In this document: positions 48,901 through 59,580 of the stretch, piece by piece
How positions within the stretch are numbered: the stretch's first letter is position 1
Layout of the letters: every line of letters starts with the position of its first letter
Source of the DNA: Liolophura sinensis
Lineage: Eukaryota; Mollusca; Polyplacophora; Chitonida; Chitonidae
Direction: 5' to 3'
Assembly (NCBI RefSeq): GCF_032854445.1
Contig: NC_088297.1
Span: 21,773,127-21,837,126, forward strand
DNA length: 64,000 nt
The notes under the pieces: generated by a model
What the model was told of the DNA's origin: nothing
Seen by the model: the letters and a program-made list of their open reading frames with translations, nothing else
Databases searched by the model: none
Program-made: the position numbers and the translations under genes

Positions 48901-51900
48901 TGCGTGGTTTGGTAAGGATGACTGATTAATCTGCATGGTTGGGTAAGGACGACAGTGATTAATCTGCATGATTGGGTAAGGACAACAATGATTAATCTGC
49001 ATGGTTGGGTAAGGACAACAGTGATTAAGCTGCGTGATTAGGTAAGGACAACAGTGATTAATCTGCATGATTGGGTAAGGACAACAGTGATTAATCTGCA
49101 TGATTGGGTAAGGACAACAGTGATTAATCTGCATGATTGGGTAACGACGACAATGATTAAGCTGCGTGATTAGGTAAGGATGCCAATGGTTAATCTGCAT
49201 GATTGGGTAAGGACGACAATGATTAAGCTGCGTGATTGGGTAAGGACAACAGTGATTAATCTGCATGATTGGGTAAGGACGACAGTGATTAATCTGCGTG
49301 ATTGGGTAAGGACGACAATGATTAATCTGCATGGTTGGGTAAGGACGACTGATTATTCTGCATGGTTGGGTAAGGACGACAATGATTAATCTGCATGATG
49401 GGGTAAGGACGACTGATTATTCTGCATGGTTGGGTAAGGACGACAATGATTAATCTGCGTGGTTGGTTGAGGACAACTGATTAATCTGCATGGTTGGGTA
49501 AGGACGACTGATTAATCTGCATGGTTGGGTAAGGACAACAGTGATTAATCTGCATGGTTGGGTAAGGATGACTGATTGATCTGTATGATTGGGTAAGGAC
49601 GACTGATTAATCTGCATGGTTGGGTAAGGACAACAGTGATTAATCTGCATGGTTGGGTAAGGATGACTGATTGATCTGTATGATTGGGTAAGGACGACTG
49701 ATTAATCTGCATGGTTGGGTAAGGACGACAGTGATTAATCTGCATGGTTGGGTAAGGACAACAGTGATTAATCTGCATGGTTGGGTAAGGACGACAGTGA
49801 TTAATCTGTGTGGTTGGGTAAGGACAACAGTGATTAATCTGCATGGTTGGGTAAGGACGACAGTGATTAATCTGCATGATTGGGTAAGGACGACAGTGAT
49901 TAATCTGCATGGTTGGGTAAGGACGACAGTGATTAATCTGTGTGGTTGGGTAAGGACGACTGATTAATCTGCATGGTTGGGTAAGGACAACAGTGATTAA
50001 TCTGCATGGTTGGGTAAGGACAACAGTGATTAATCTGCATGGTTGGGTAAGGACGACAATGATTAATCTGCATGATTGGGTAACGATGACAATGATTAAG
50101 CTGCGTGATTAGGTAAGGATGCCAATGGTTAATCTGTATGATTGGGTAAGGACAACAGTGATTAATCTGCGTGGTTGGGTAAGGACAACAGTGATTAATC
50201 TGCATGATTGGGTAAGGACGACAGTGATTAATCTGCGTGATTGGGTAAGGACGACAATGATTAATCTGCATGGTTGGGTAAGGACGACTGATTATTCTGC
50301 ATGGTTGGGTAAGGACGACAGTGATTAATCTGCATGATTGGGTAAGGACAACAATGATTAATCTGCATGATTGGGTAAGGACGACTGATTATTCTGCATG
50401 GTTGGGTAAGGACGACAATGATTAATCTGCGTGGTTGGTTGAGGACAACTGATTAATCTGCATGTTTGGGTGAGGACGACTGATTAATCTGCATGGTTGG
50501 GTAAGGACGACTGATTAATCTGCATGATTGGGTAAGGATGACAATGATTAAGCTGCATGATTGGGTAAGGACAACAGTGATTAATCTGCATGATTGGGTA
50601 AGGACGACAATGATTAAGCTGCATGGTTGGGTAACGACGACAATGATTAAGCTGCATGGTTGGGTAAGGACAACAGTGATTAATCTGCATGGTTGGGTGA
50701 GGACGACAGTGATTAATCTGCATGGTTGGGTAACGACGACAATAATTAAGCTGCATGATTAGGTAAAGATGCCAATGGTTAATCTGCATGATTGGGTAAG
50801 GACGACTGATTATTCTGCATGGTTGGGTAAGGACGACAATGATTAAGCTGCATGGTTGGGTAACGACGACAATGATTAAGCTGCATGGTTGGGTAAGGAC
50901 AACAGTGATTAATCTGCATGGTTGGGTAAGGATGACAGTGATTAATCTGCATGATTGGGTAAGGATGACAATGATTAAGCTGCATGGTTGGGTAACGACG
51001 ACAATGATTAAGCTGCATGGTTGGGTAAGGACGACAATGATTAATCTGCATGGTTGGGTAAGGACGACAATGATTAATCTGCATGGTTGGGTAAGGACAA
51101 CAGTGATTAATCTGCATGGTTGGGTAAGGACAACAGTGATTAATCTGCATGGTTGGGTAACGACGACAATGATTAAGCTGCATGGTTGGGTAAGGACGAC
51201 AATGATTAAGCTGCATGGTTGGGTAAGGACAACAGTGAATTATCTGCATGGTTGGGTAAGGACGACAGTGATTAATCTGCATGGTTGGGTAAGGACAACA
51301 GTGATTAATCTGCATGGTTGGGTAAGGACGACAGTGATTAATCTGCATGGTTGGGTAAGGACAACAGTGATTAACCTGCATGGTTGGGTAAGGACGACAG
51401 TGATTAATCTGCATGGTTGGGTAAGGACAACAGTGATTAATCTGCATGATTGGGTAAGGACGACAATGATTAATCTGCATGGTTGGGTAAGGATGACAAT
51501 GATTAATCTGCATGGTTGGGTAAGGACGACAATGATTAATCTCCATGATTAGGTAAGGATGCCAATAGTTAATCTGCATGGTTGGGTAAGGACAACAGTG
51601 ATTAATCTGCATGGTTGGGTAAGGACGACTGATTGATCTGCGTGATTGGGTAAGGACAACAGTGATTAATCTGCATGATTGGGTAAGGACGACAGTGATT
51701 AATCTGCATGGTTGGGTAAGGACAACAGTGATTAATCTGCATGATTGGGTAAGGACGACAATGATTAATCTGCATGGTTGGGTAAGGACAACAGTGATTA
51801 ACCTGCATGATTGGGTAAGGACGACAGTGATTAATCTGCATGATTGGGTAAGGACAACAGTGATTAATCTGCATGGTTGGGTAAGGACGACAATGATTAA

Positions 51901-52013
51901 GCTGCATGATTAGGTAAAGATGCCAATGGTTAATCTGCATGATTGGGTAAGGACAACAGTGATTAATCTGCATGATTGGGTAAGGACAACAGTGATTAAT
52001 CTGCATGATTGGG
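45930..52013. repeat. 6.1-kb satellite array of a 33-bp monomer with 31-bp variants
   Basis: About 185 tandem monomers of GATTAATCTGCATGGTTGGG followed by taaggacgacagt. Most are 33 bp. Some lose two bases (gacgact) and are 31 bp. Common variant positions are CATGGTTG/CATGATTG/CGTGGTTG and a recurrent GATGCCAATG unit. Because 33 is a multiple of three, both strands stay open between 31-mers (up to 277 codons). Local higher-order periods include 130 bp (46617, 46747, 46877) and 262 bp (48371, 48633, 48895). It ends exactly at a SINE. Confidence 0.97.
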
Positions 52014-52310
52014 CGAGTGCTTGGGGTTTAGCGTCGTACTTAGCAATTTTTCAGTCATATGACGACTAACGGGTCCTGAGAGTGCATGTAATGTGCCTCC
52101 TTGTTGCATGACGGATTTCCACCGCTCTTTCATCTAGTGCTGCTTCACTGAAATGACTTACCAAAGGTAAGTAAGTCACCATTATACTGATACGGGTCAA
52201 CCAGTCATTGCACTATCCGCTTAATCCTGAACAAAAGGAAACCACAGCTTCCTCTTTTAAGGTCTTAGATGTGACCCGACCCAGGATTGACCCTGGTCCT
52301 ACAGAGATTT
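52013..52310 (-). mobile_element. tRNA-derived SINE (GTGCTTGGGG-tail family), head-truncated, abutting the satellite
   Basis: The plus strand shows GCGAGTGCTTGGGGTTTAGC directly after the last satellite monomer. Body words such as TTATACTGATACGGGTCAAC and AGGATTGACCCTGG follow. The A-box head seen at 18275-18606 is missing. Confidence 0.75.
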
Positions 52311-53159
52311 ATAGATTTTAAAAAGGTGTTCGGAGGTTTGTTTGGACGGTAGGGTCATATACCTAACTAGAAAAAATGTAGGTTTTTGGCAAGTCAAAAT
52401 ATTGGAAAGTTAATCATTTACTTGCCAAAGCTGAGTGGTTTGGTGCGTTTTTTTCGGTACACAGGCCATTGACAACTGTTGTAATGCATGAAATATTCTT
52501 GAGTATGGTTCTAAATACCAATGAACTGGGTAAATTCAGGATGTCAAGGTATGGGTGAGGCAAAAATTACTGCCCCATGCCTTGCTGTTCCAGAACATAC
52601 CAAACACACGAGTCCTTCGATTTTGAGGTGGAACGTCATGGCAGAGTGGTTGTCTTCACATGGGAAATTTTGTCAGTCATATGCCAACGGTTAGTGGTTT
52701 ACTCCTGGTGCCCAGGTTTCATAAAACTGACTGCCATCATATCAGTAAAAAATTCTTAAAACAAAACCAAAAAAAAACCAAAAAAAAACACACAAATGAA
52801 CAAATCAATCAGAATCCCTGGCCAGCCCTAGTGATGTATTCAACTTCTTTGGTGTTCTACTATCAGACTGCCTACCAGACAGGAAGTTACACCACACAGT
52901 AAAAGGTTCCACTGTACAGGCTCATTGGCTGTACAAATTGCTTTTAACTCGATCTGAGGTAACACCTACTCTGTATAAACATGATGAATGTATAAGTAGG
53001 TTTTACAAATATGTTAATCATATCAGTAAATATCTTGTTGGGTCCCTCAAAAACCTCCAGACTTAAAGCCTCAGCTGAAGAAAGTTGATGATGTGGTTAA
53101 TTCTGTAGTATGTTAAACAATGAAATAATTCAGTCCAAGCCAGAACTGAATTTTAACAC
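52311..53159. other. non-coding, with degenerate dispersed repeats
   Basis: 52635-52765 carries the inverted SINE-like block (GTTAGTGGTTTACTCCTGGT...CTGACTGCCATCATATCAGT) followed by a C/A-rich low-complexity tract. 52310-52400 resembles 36190-36320. No gene recognised. Confidence 0.45.
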
Positions 53160-53275
53160 AGAATTTTTTTAAGACTTCACAAAAAGTATAACTTTATCAT
53201 TGTACACAGAATAATGCCATCAGAATATGCTTAAACACACACCCTGCAAACATGCAAAACGGATGAAGAATTGCA
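53160..53275. mobile_element. MITE-like dispersed element, interrupted at its end by a SINE
   Basis: CACAAAAAGTATAACTTTAT, CAGAATAATGCCATCAGAAT and a terminal GATGAAGAATTGCA match the 42253-42471 family. The last bases recur (AAAGAATTACAGTA) after the SINE at about 53282-53486. Confidence 0.6.
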
Positions 53276-53281
53276 CCATTC

Positions 53282-53486
53282 ATTTATTTGATTAGTATTA
53301 TACGACGATGGCCAGCATTATGGTGGGAGGAAACCGAGCACAGGCGGGGGAAACCCACAACTATCCACAGCTACTAGCAGACCTTCTCATGTATGGCTGG
53401 TTAGGAAGCCAGCAAGAGCTGGACTTCAACTCACAGCGACCACATTGGTGAGAGGTTCCTGGGTTATTACGCTATGATAGTGCGCA
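53282..53486 (-). mobile_element. tRNA-derived SINE (GGCCTCCGTGGCTCAG family), nested, head-truncated
   Basis: The plus strand shows the reversed tail CATTTATTTGATTAGTATTA, the body GATGGCCAGCATTATGGTGG and CCATTGGTGAGAGGTTCCTG-like words, ending at GATAGTGCGC. It is flanked by AAGAATTGCA and AAGAATTACA, a likely target-site duplication in the MITE end. Confidence 0.75.
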
Positions 53487-53570
53487 AAGAATTACAGTAG
53501 TTAACAACTCTACCAGCAAGGTTCTGTTCATAGAAAATTAAAATAAGGAGACTAAAAATAAAGGGCAAGA

Positions 53571-53706
53571 TGCCAATTCATAGTGTTTAATCTTCACTTA
53601 ATAATGCCAATTCATAGTGTTTAATCTTCACTTAATAATGCCAATTCATAGTGTTTAATCTTCACTTAATAATGCCAATTCATAGTGTTTAATCTTCACT
53701 TAATAA
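53571..53706. repeat. 34-bp minisatellite, four identical copies
   Basis: Four units of AATGCCAATTCATAGTGTTT followed by aatcttcacttaat. The copies appear identical, implying recent expansion. Confidence 0.95.
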
Positions 53707-55047
53707 TTTCAAATATAAAACCAACAAACGCTGTTTTGCCAACAATAGAATTGAATGAACTAACAAGTCTGTAACATTCATCCCAAGTTTCACTGGGGAC
53801 ATGCAATACAGTAACTTCTGTCATCAAACAAGAGTCAAATGTACATGGTAAACTTTTGTTTTTTGGCAAGAATTATTTAACTCCCATATCTCAAGTGAAT
53901 AAAAACTTGGTTTAATTCATTGTATTTACGTATAGAATGACCTACTAATGCATCAACCTACAAGTAGTCAAAGAACTGATCACTGACCATTTAACTGCTG
54001 ATGGAATAGCTGGAGGTAATCCAAAACTCTTCACATGGCTCATCAACTGCAATTAAATGTCTTTTAGGGACAATCAAACACCTAACAACAGGCGCCTACT
54101 TCTTTTTTGTATCACTGAACAAACCAGTGAAAACTATCTAAAAATTCCTTGAACTTTTAAAAACTGTCTCGACTAGAATTAAATGCATGTGAATATATCA
54201 GTTCTAAGGCTGGGTTGATGGATTTGTAGGTCAGAAATAGCAGTTTACATATATACACACACTGTACACATTTTAGTGCACTTTACATCATGCAATTCAA
54301 CAGAACTTTGTCAGTAGCCTCGTGCAAGGTTTACAGAAGTACGTTGTGCCCACACGACACAATAAATGCAGTTCATAAAGAGAACCACAGATTTCAAATG
54401 CACTTATTTGAAAAGAAAAGAAAACACGATTTAATTAAAGAAATATCTTTTGCTGACCTAAAAAAAGCAATTTCTACTTTGCCCGCATTTCATACTTTAC
54501 ACAAGAGTGTCTCAAATTTTCTCAGAATGTAAAATTCTAAATATCACCACAAGCCAACAGGTAAGAAATCTGGATGCCTTTTTATGTAATGATTTGCCTT
54601 CACATTGACTAGCTGTGCCTAAGCATTCATCATAATAACAAGTCAAAAAATGTTAGACAAGTACATGAAGTTGAGAATAGGCAATAATATACGTATTGTC
54701 TCAAGTTATTTGGAACTCGTATAAAAAAAGACAACAATACTGTGATTTGATCCCATGAGCAAAGGATTTCAGTTTGTGAAAAAAAGGAAGTACTTTTTGC
54801 ATGTTTCATACATTTGAACATTTAGAGTGAGAGAAATCATGAACAACATGTGCAAAACATGGACAAAAACTTATCTTTTAAGCACATCTTCATTTCATCA
54901 TCCATTTGACACTATAAGTGATTTTCCCTGAAATATGTGCTAATTACTTCAATAAATTTCAGACGTATAAAATTTATCTACGGCTGTATGGCATTACAGG
55001 TTACTTTCAGTGTCTGGTTTGTACATGTACTATGTACCTCTATCCAC
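53707..55047. other. PRDM-like 3' flank, non-coding
   Basis: No exon or named element recognised. AT-rich sequence between the MITE/SINE cluster and the 3' minisatellites of the PRDM-like gene. Part of it could be 3' UTR, but I see no convincing minus-strand poly(A) signal. Confidence 0.4.
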
Positions 55048-55167
55048 CTGTACACAATTGATTTGTGTTCTATGTGTATCCCTCAAACTGTACACAACTG
55101 ATTTGTGTTCTATGTGTACCCCTCAGTCTGTACACAACTGATTTGTATTCTATGTGTACCCCTCAGT
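55048..55167. repeat. 40-bp minisatellite, three copies
   Basis: Units start at 55048, 55088 and 55128 (CTGTACACAACTGATTTGTG then ttctatgtgtacccctcagt), followed by a degenerate fourth. It lies just beyond the 37-bp array at the PRDM-like 3' end. Confidence 0.9.
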
Positions 55168-55211
55168 CTGTCTATACCATGTACTTCTCATTATGTCTTT
55201 TGGTCTCATTA

Positions 55212-55706
55212 CTACTCTATCTGCCTCATTGCTGTCTGCTGCAATGTGTATGTCTCTCAGCCTCATTACTGTCTGCTGCAATGTGTATGTCTCTCAACCT
55301 CATTACTGTCTGCTGCAATGTGTACGTCTCTCAGCCTCATTACTGTTTGCTGCAATGTGTGCATCTCACAGCCTCATTACTCTGTCTGCTGCAATGTGTA
55401 CGTCTCTCAGCCTCATTCTGTCTGCTGCAATGTGTACGTCTTTCAGCCTCATTACTGTCTGCTGCAATGTGTATGTCTCTCAGCCTCATTACTGTCTGCT
55501 GCAATGTGTACGTCTCTCGGCCTCATTACTCTGTCTGCTGCAATGTGTACGTCTCTCAGCCTCATTACTGTTTGCTGCAATGTGTACGTCTCTCAGCCTC
55601 ATTACTGTCTGCTGCAATGTGTACGTCTTTCAGCCTCATTACTGTCTGCTGCAATGTGTGCATCTCACAGCCTCATTACTCTGTCTGCTGCAATGTGTAC
55701 GTCTCT
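55212..55706. repeat. 37-39 bp minisatellite that includes the PRDM-like stop codon
   Basis: Thirteen units of about 37 bp contain CTGTCTGCTGCAATGTGTAC, with some 39-bp forms. The rightmost unit, ending at about 55706, is the last coding segment of the PRDM-like gene on the minus strand (codons for GETYTLQQTE and the stop). The other twelve lie beyond the stop. Plus-strand frames here are open by chance in all three phases. Confidence 0.93.
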
Positions 55707-58700
55707 CCAAGCTCCGTTTCATCATCTTGATTAACAATCTGCACAATGACAACAGTATGCTGGTCGTCACCACCCAATTCCCCCTCTTGTAAACCAGACA
55801 GCTGTAATGCAGTTGGCATGTCTTCTGAAGAGACAATGGTGTGGGAAAGGGACTGGAGAGCTTCAGCAGCCACCTGAGGGAGATCAGTATCAGTGGTGAA
55901 ACCTTCTGGTGTCTGATACACGATGGTCGTCTCCACTCCGTCCGCGTCGGTGATGACTGACTCTGTGAACGTCTCTCCTAACTCGTTGGTGAAGGTCTGA
56001 CCAATACTCATGGTGGCTGCGTTTGAGGTCGCCGCTGCGATAGCCTCTGCAGCAGCATCAGCTGACGCTATAGCAATTGTGTTAGCATCTGATGTAGCCT
56101 CTGTATCTTCATCCTCGCTTCCAGCATCCTGTTGTATGACATGTTTATTTGCGCCCTGAAGATCTTTCTGAAACGGCATCAGAAGCGACTTAACATAGCT
56201 GTCGTCACTGAGCATGTGAACTGCACCTGGATGTTTCCTCTTGAAATGCCGCACCAGTGTGTGGCGGTGGCTGCACTTGGCCTTACAGATACTGCAGATG
56301 TAGGCCATGCCGCTGTGGTAGATGGACAGATGTCTGTGGTACTCAAACCTCTTCACAAACTGCCGGTCACAAAGATCGCACGTTATCTTTTCCTTCATGG
56401 TGTGCTCCAGGTTGTGCCTGGCAAACTGGTCTGGATACTTGAATGACTTGTTGCAAATGGCACAGTGGAACTTCTTCTCAGTGCTGTGGGAATACATATG
56501 CGTCTTCAGGTTGCCTTTCTGCCGAAAGCGCTTGTGGCAGATCTCGCATTCGTGTTGCGGTTCCTCGCCGGAATGGAACTGTTTGACGTGAGATTTGAGA
56601 CTAGTCTTTGTCTTGAGGATCTTCCCACACATGGCACACTGCAGCTCGAGGCCCCCGCCATGCACATGGAACCGATGGTCCTTCAAGTATGCCAAGTAGT
56701 GAAACTTCTTGTTGCAGATGTCACATTCATACTCTTTCTCTCCGTGAACCTTCATGTGCTTGTTGAGGTTGCTACTGCTCACGAACGACGCCCCGCACAG
56801 GTGGCATACCACGTTTTCTTTAATCACCACCTGGTTGTGTCTTCGCACAATGCGAGCCGGTGTTCCATCAGGAAGAAGGCATTTGTGATCGTTCAGGTAA
56901 TCCTGCCGGAAAAATTTCTTATGGCATATGTCGCACTCAAACTGGCGTTCGCCATGGATCACTGCATGCTTCTCCATGTAGGTGCGTAGAGCAAATACCT
57001 TGTCGCATTGCGGACACTTAAAGCCACCTTCTTGATGCAGATAAGGGTCGCAAACATGTGTGTGGATCGTACCCTGCTTGCGAAAACGCTTGTGACATTT
57101 CTCGCACTGGTACGGGTGCGTATGGGTATGATGGTGTTCCCGAAAACTTTTGGCATCAGCAAATACAACAGCGTCCTCGCAAATGTCGCATTTGACATAT
57201 CCTTCAGTTTTTATCTTCTCTTCATTTTCACATAGGAAAATGTGCCAAACGAGTTCGTCTTTCTGACAGAAGGCCTTGGAGCAGATCTTGCACTGAAACT
57301 CGGAACTGTGCGTCCGCTCATGTCTCTTCAGATACTTGAGATTCCTGAAGGACTTATGGCAAATTGAGCAGTTCACTCTTACAGTGGAGTCGATGATTTG
57401 CGGGATTCCGTCTGCCTCCTCCAAGGAACAGGTGTGGTTTGAGCATTCGTCTTCTGTTGGGAAGTTCCGCTTACACTTGAAACAGTAGGTCTTGTAACAG
57501 ACCAACAAATGGTTCTCCAAAGCTAGCTTGCTGCTGTAAGCTTTGTGACAGTTCACACATGCATGAAGATCTTCTTCCAAAGCCCGAACCGGATCACACT
57601 TTAACACATGGCGCTGCATAGAGTCTTTCCTTGAAAAACACTTCCCGCAAATGTTGCACTTGAAGATGTCTGTATGCATGGCCATGTGTCGAAAAAGGTA
57701 GCTGGATGTGCGAAAGGTCTGGGAACAGATGTCACAGGCAAATGATTTCTTTGAGGCAGCCTCCTTATTGCATTTATGTGACATTAGGCCTAGTTTGCTA
57801 TGGAAAGGCTGCATGCATACCTGGCAATCAAACCTGCCCGAGTGAATTGTGTAATGCTGACGAGCATAGTCCTCATTAACAAATGATTTCCCGCACTCAG
57901 TGCAGCTGTAGCGAACACGATCACCACTGGTCGTCATGACAACCGCTGGTTTCTCAGAATTACAGTTATGTTTCATCCAAGACTCCTGCTTTGCAAATGT
58001 CTTCCCACACTTTTTGCATGGAAACTTTTTCTGGTGCACCTCACAATGCAACCGAATGCATTTTAAGTTCTTGAATTTCTTGCCACACTCTTTGCAGCCG
58101 TAAATGGTCCTGTCATCTTGGGTGAGGAAGACATCATAGAGGTCTCGCCTAGGAAGTTTCTGCTGTGCCGCAGACGCTTCCGATTTTCTTGGCCTTCCTC
58201 GTTTCCTACGGACAGGTGTCTCTTTCTGGACATCTGTGTCTGCTTTTCCATCAGCTTCTGCTGGCGTATCACCTCCTTCACCAGCACCGTCTCCTTCAAC
58301 CACATCAGGTACTCTTTTCTCAGCTGCCTCGCCCACATCTGCAGCCTCAGTAGCAGGTGCACCATCCTCTTGGATGACGTCTTTGCTGGCTGCTGTTTCT
58401 TCACTGGACTGACTTTGCAAAGCCTCATCTGGCTCAGGGGGCACCGTGGAGTCTTCAGATGCCTCAGCACCAGTCTTTGTAGATTCAACGACTTCCTTTT
58501 CTGTCTCCTCTTGCGTTGGTTGCACAATAGTGAGAGCTTCCCCTTCAGGTATAGTTACCTCCCCTTCCTCCACCTCACCATCACCTTGCTCCAAGGAGAC
58601 ATCTTGAGACACATCCACATCTTCTGTCTCAGCCTCCTGATCAGAAGCCAAGCCATCCGACTCCTCAGCCTCGCTCACGACAGCCTCTGAGCCACTGTCT

Positions 58701-59580
58701 TCAATAACTTCATCTTCTTCATCATCCTCCTCCTCACTTCCTTCAACCTTCCTCTTCTTGAAAGGAGAGAGAACCTCGTACATTTTACTTCCCCGATTGC
58801 GTCTTGCGGGCAAAACACGCCTTGGGGAAACTTCTGTTTCTTCCTTAGGGGACTCTGGTTCCTTTTTGATTGATAAAGGTTTACGTCCTCGGTTCTTGCG
58901 TGGACGTCCTCTTCGCCTTCGGCCTGGTGCAGCCTCAGCATGTTTTCCTCTGGGCGTCTTGTAGGTGGTATTGTGGCGGGCGTCCATGTGGTTCCTCAGG
59001 ATGTCATGTCTGTACGTTTTGTAGTCGCACATTGAGCAGCTAATCGTTCTCGTTTTCCTCTCGTGTATCTTCATATGTCGACCCAAGTTACTGCTGTTGA
59101 CAAATCCTTTACCACACTCTGTGCAGAACAACGTCCGGATGGGGTCCCCTTGAAACTTTGAGGTCTTTATGTGAGTGCGCAGATGTTTCACCATTTCTGC
59201 CTGGCTACGGAAAGTTTTTGGACAGCGAGTGCATTTGAATTCTCCACCTTCCACTTCACCACTTTCAATGATATCATCTGCACCTCCCAAATCAACCCAG
59301 GTCTCAGCCTCGTCAGATAAATCAGCCTGTCCCGAGGCATCTAGCATCTTCGCTTCTCCTCCCCCGCCAGCTCTGGTTCGTGTCCTTGTCAACTGCTGAG
59401 CAGGAACATCAGCACTAGCGTCCTTCCGTGGTCTTCCTCTACCTCTTTTCTTTGGCACCTGTCCTACATTCTCTGGAGTGTTGACTGATGAATCCATTTT
59501 AGTCTTCTTTCGAGCGCTTTGCAGGAACTCTTCAACGTAGGCGTTCACCTTTCGACGCCGTTTTCCGATGGTTTCCTCAT
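55676..59580 (-). CDS. PRDM15: PRDM15-like zinc-finger exon (AT-hooks and about 24 fingers)
   Basis: A single 3.9-kb terminal coding exon. Order: SDEETIGKRRRK, an AT-hook-like GRGRPRK, fingers 1-3 (FKCTRC..., LFCTEC..., ISCSMC...), two more AT-hook-like stretches, an acidic Glu/Asp/Ser region of nearly 200 residues, then fingers 4-24. The run 4-17 mixes C2H2 with C2HC fingers in which the last ligand is Cys (for example MKHNC, MSHKC, QRHVLKC, NDHKC). Linkers are short and not the TGEKP type. The C-terminal about 180 residues are acidic and Ala-rich, activation-domain-like in composition. Confidence 0.93.

Noticed and set aside
50779-51612. 277-codon minus-strand ORF (and similar ORFs on both strands from 46093 to 52006)
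   Set aside because: Pure products of the 33-bp satellite. Both strands are open because the monomer is divisible by three, and frames break wherever a 31-bp unit occurs.
45930-52013. CRISPR-like direct repeats
   Set aside because: Repeats are contiguous with no unique spacers, in an intron-rich animal genome.
55065-55792. Three overlapping plus-strand ORFs of about 210-220 codons
   Set aside because: All three frames run open through the 37-bp minisatellite at the PRDM-like gene end. They are antisense repeat translations.
58118-58690. 190-codon plus ORF and 154-codon minus ORF at 58063-58527
   Set aside because: Out-of-frame shadows of the acidic, low-complexity linker in the PRDM-like zinc-finger exon.
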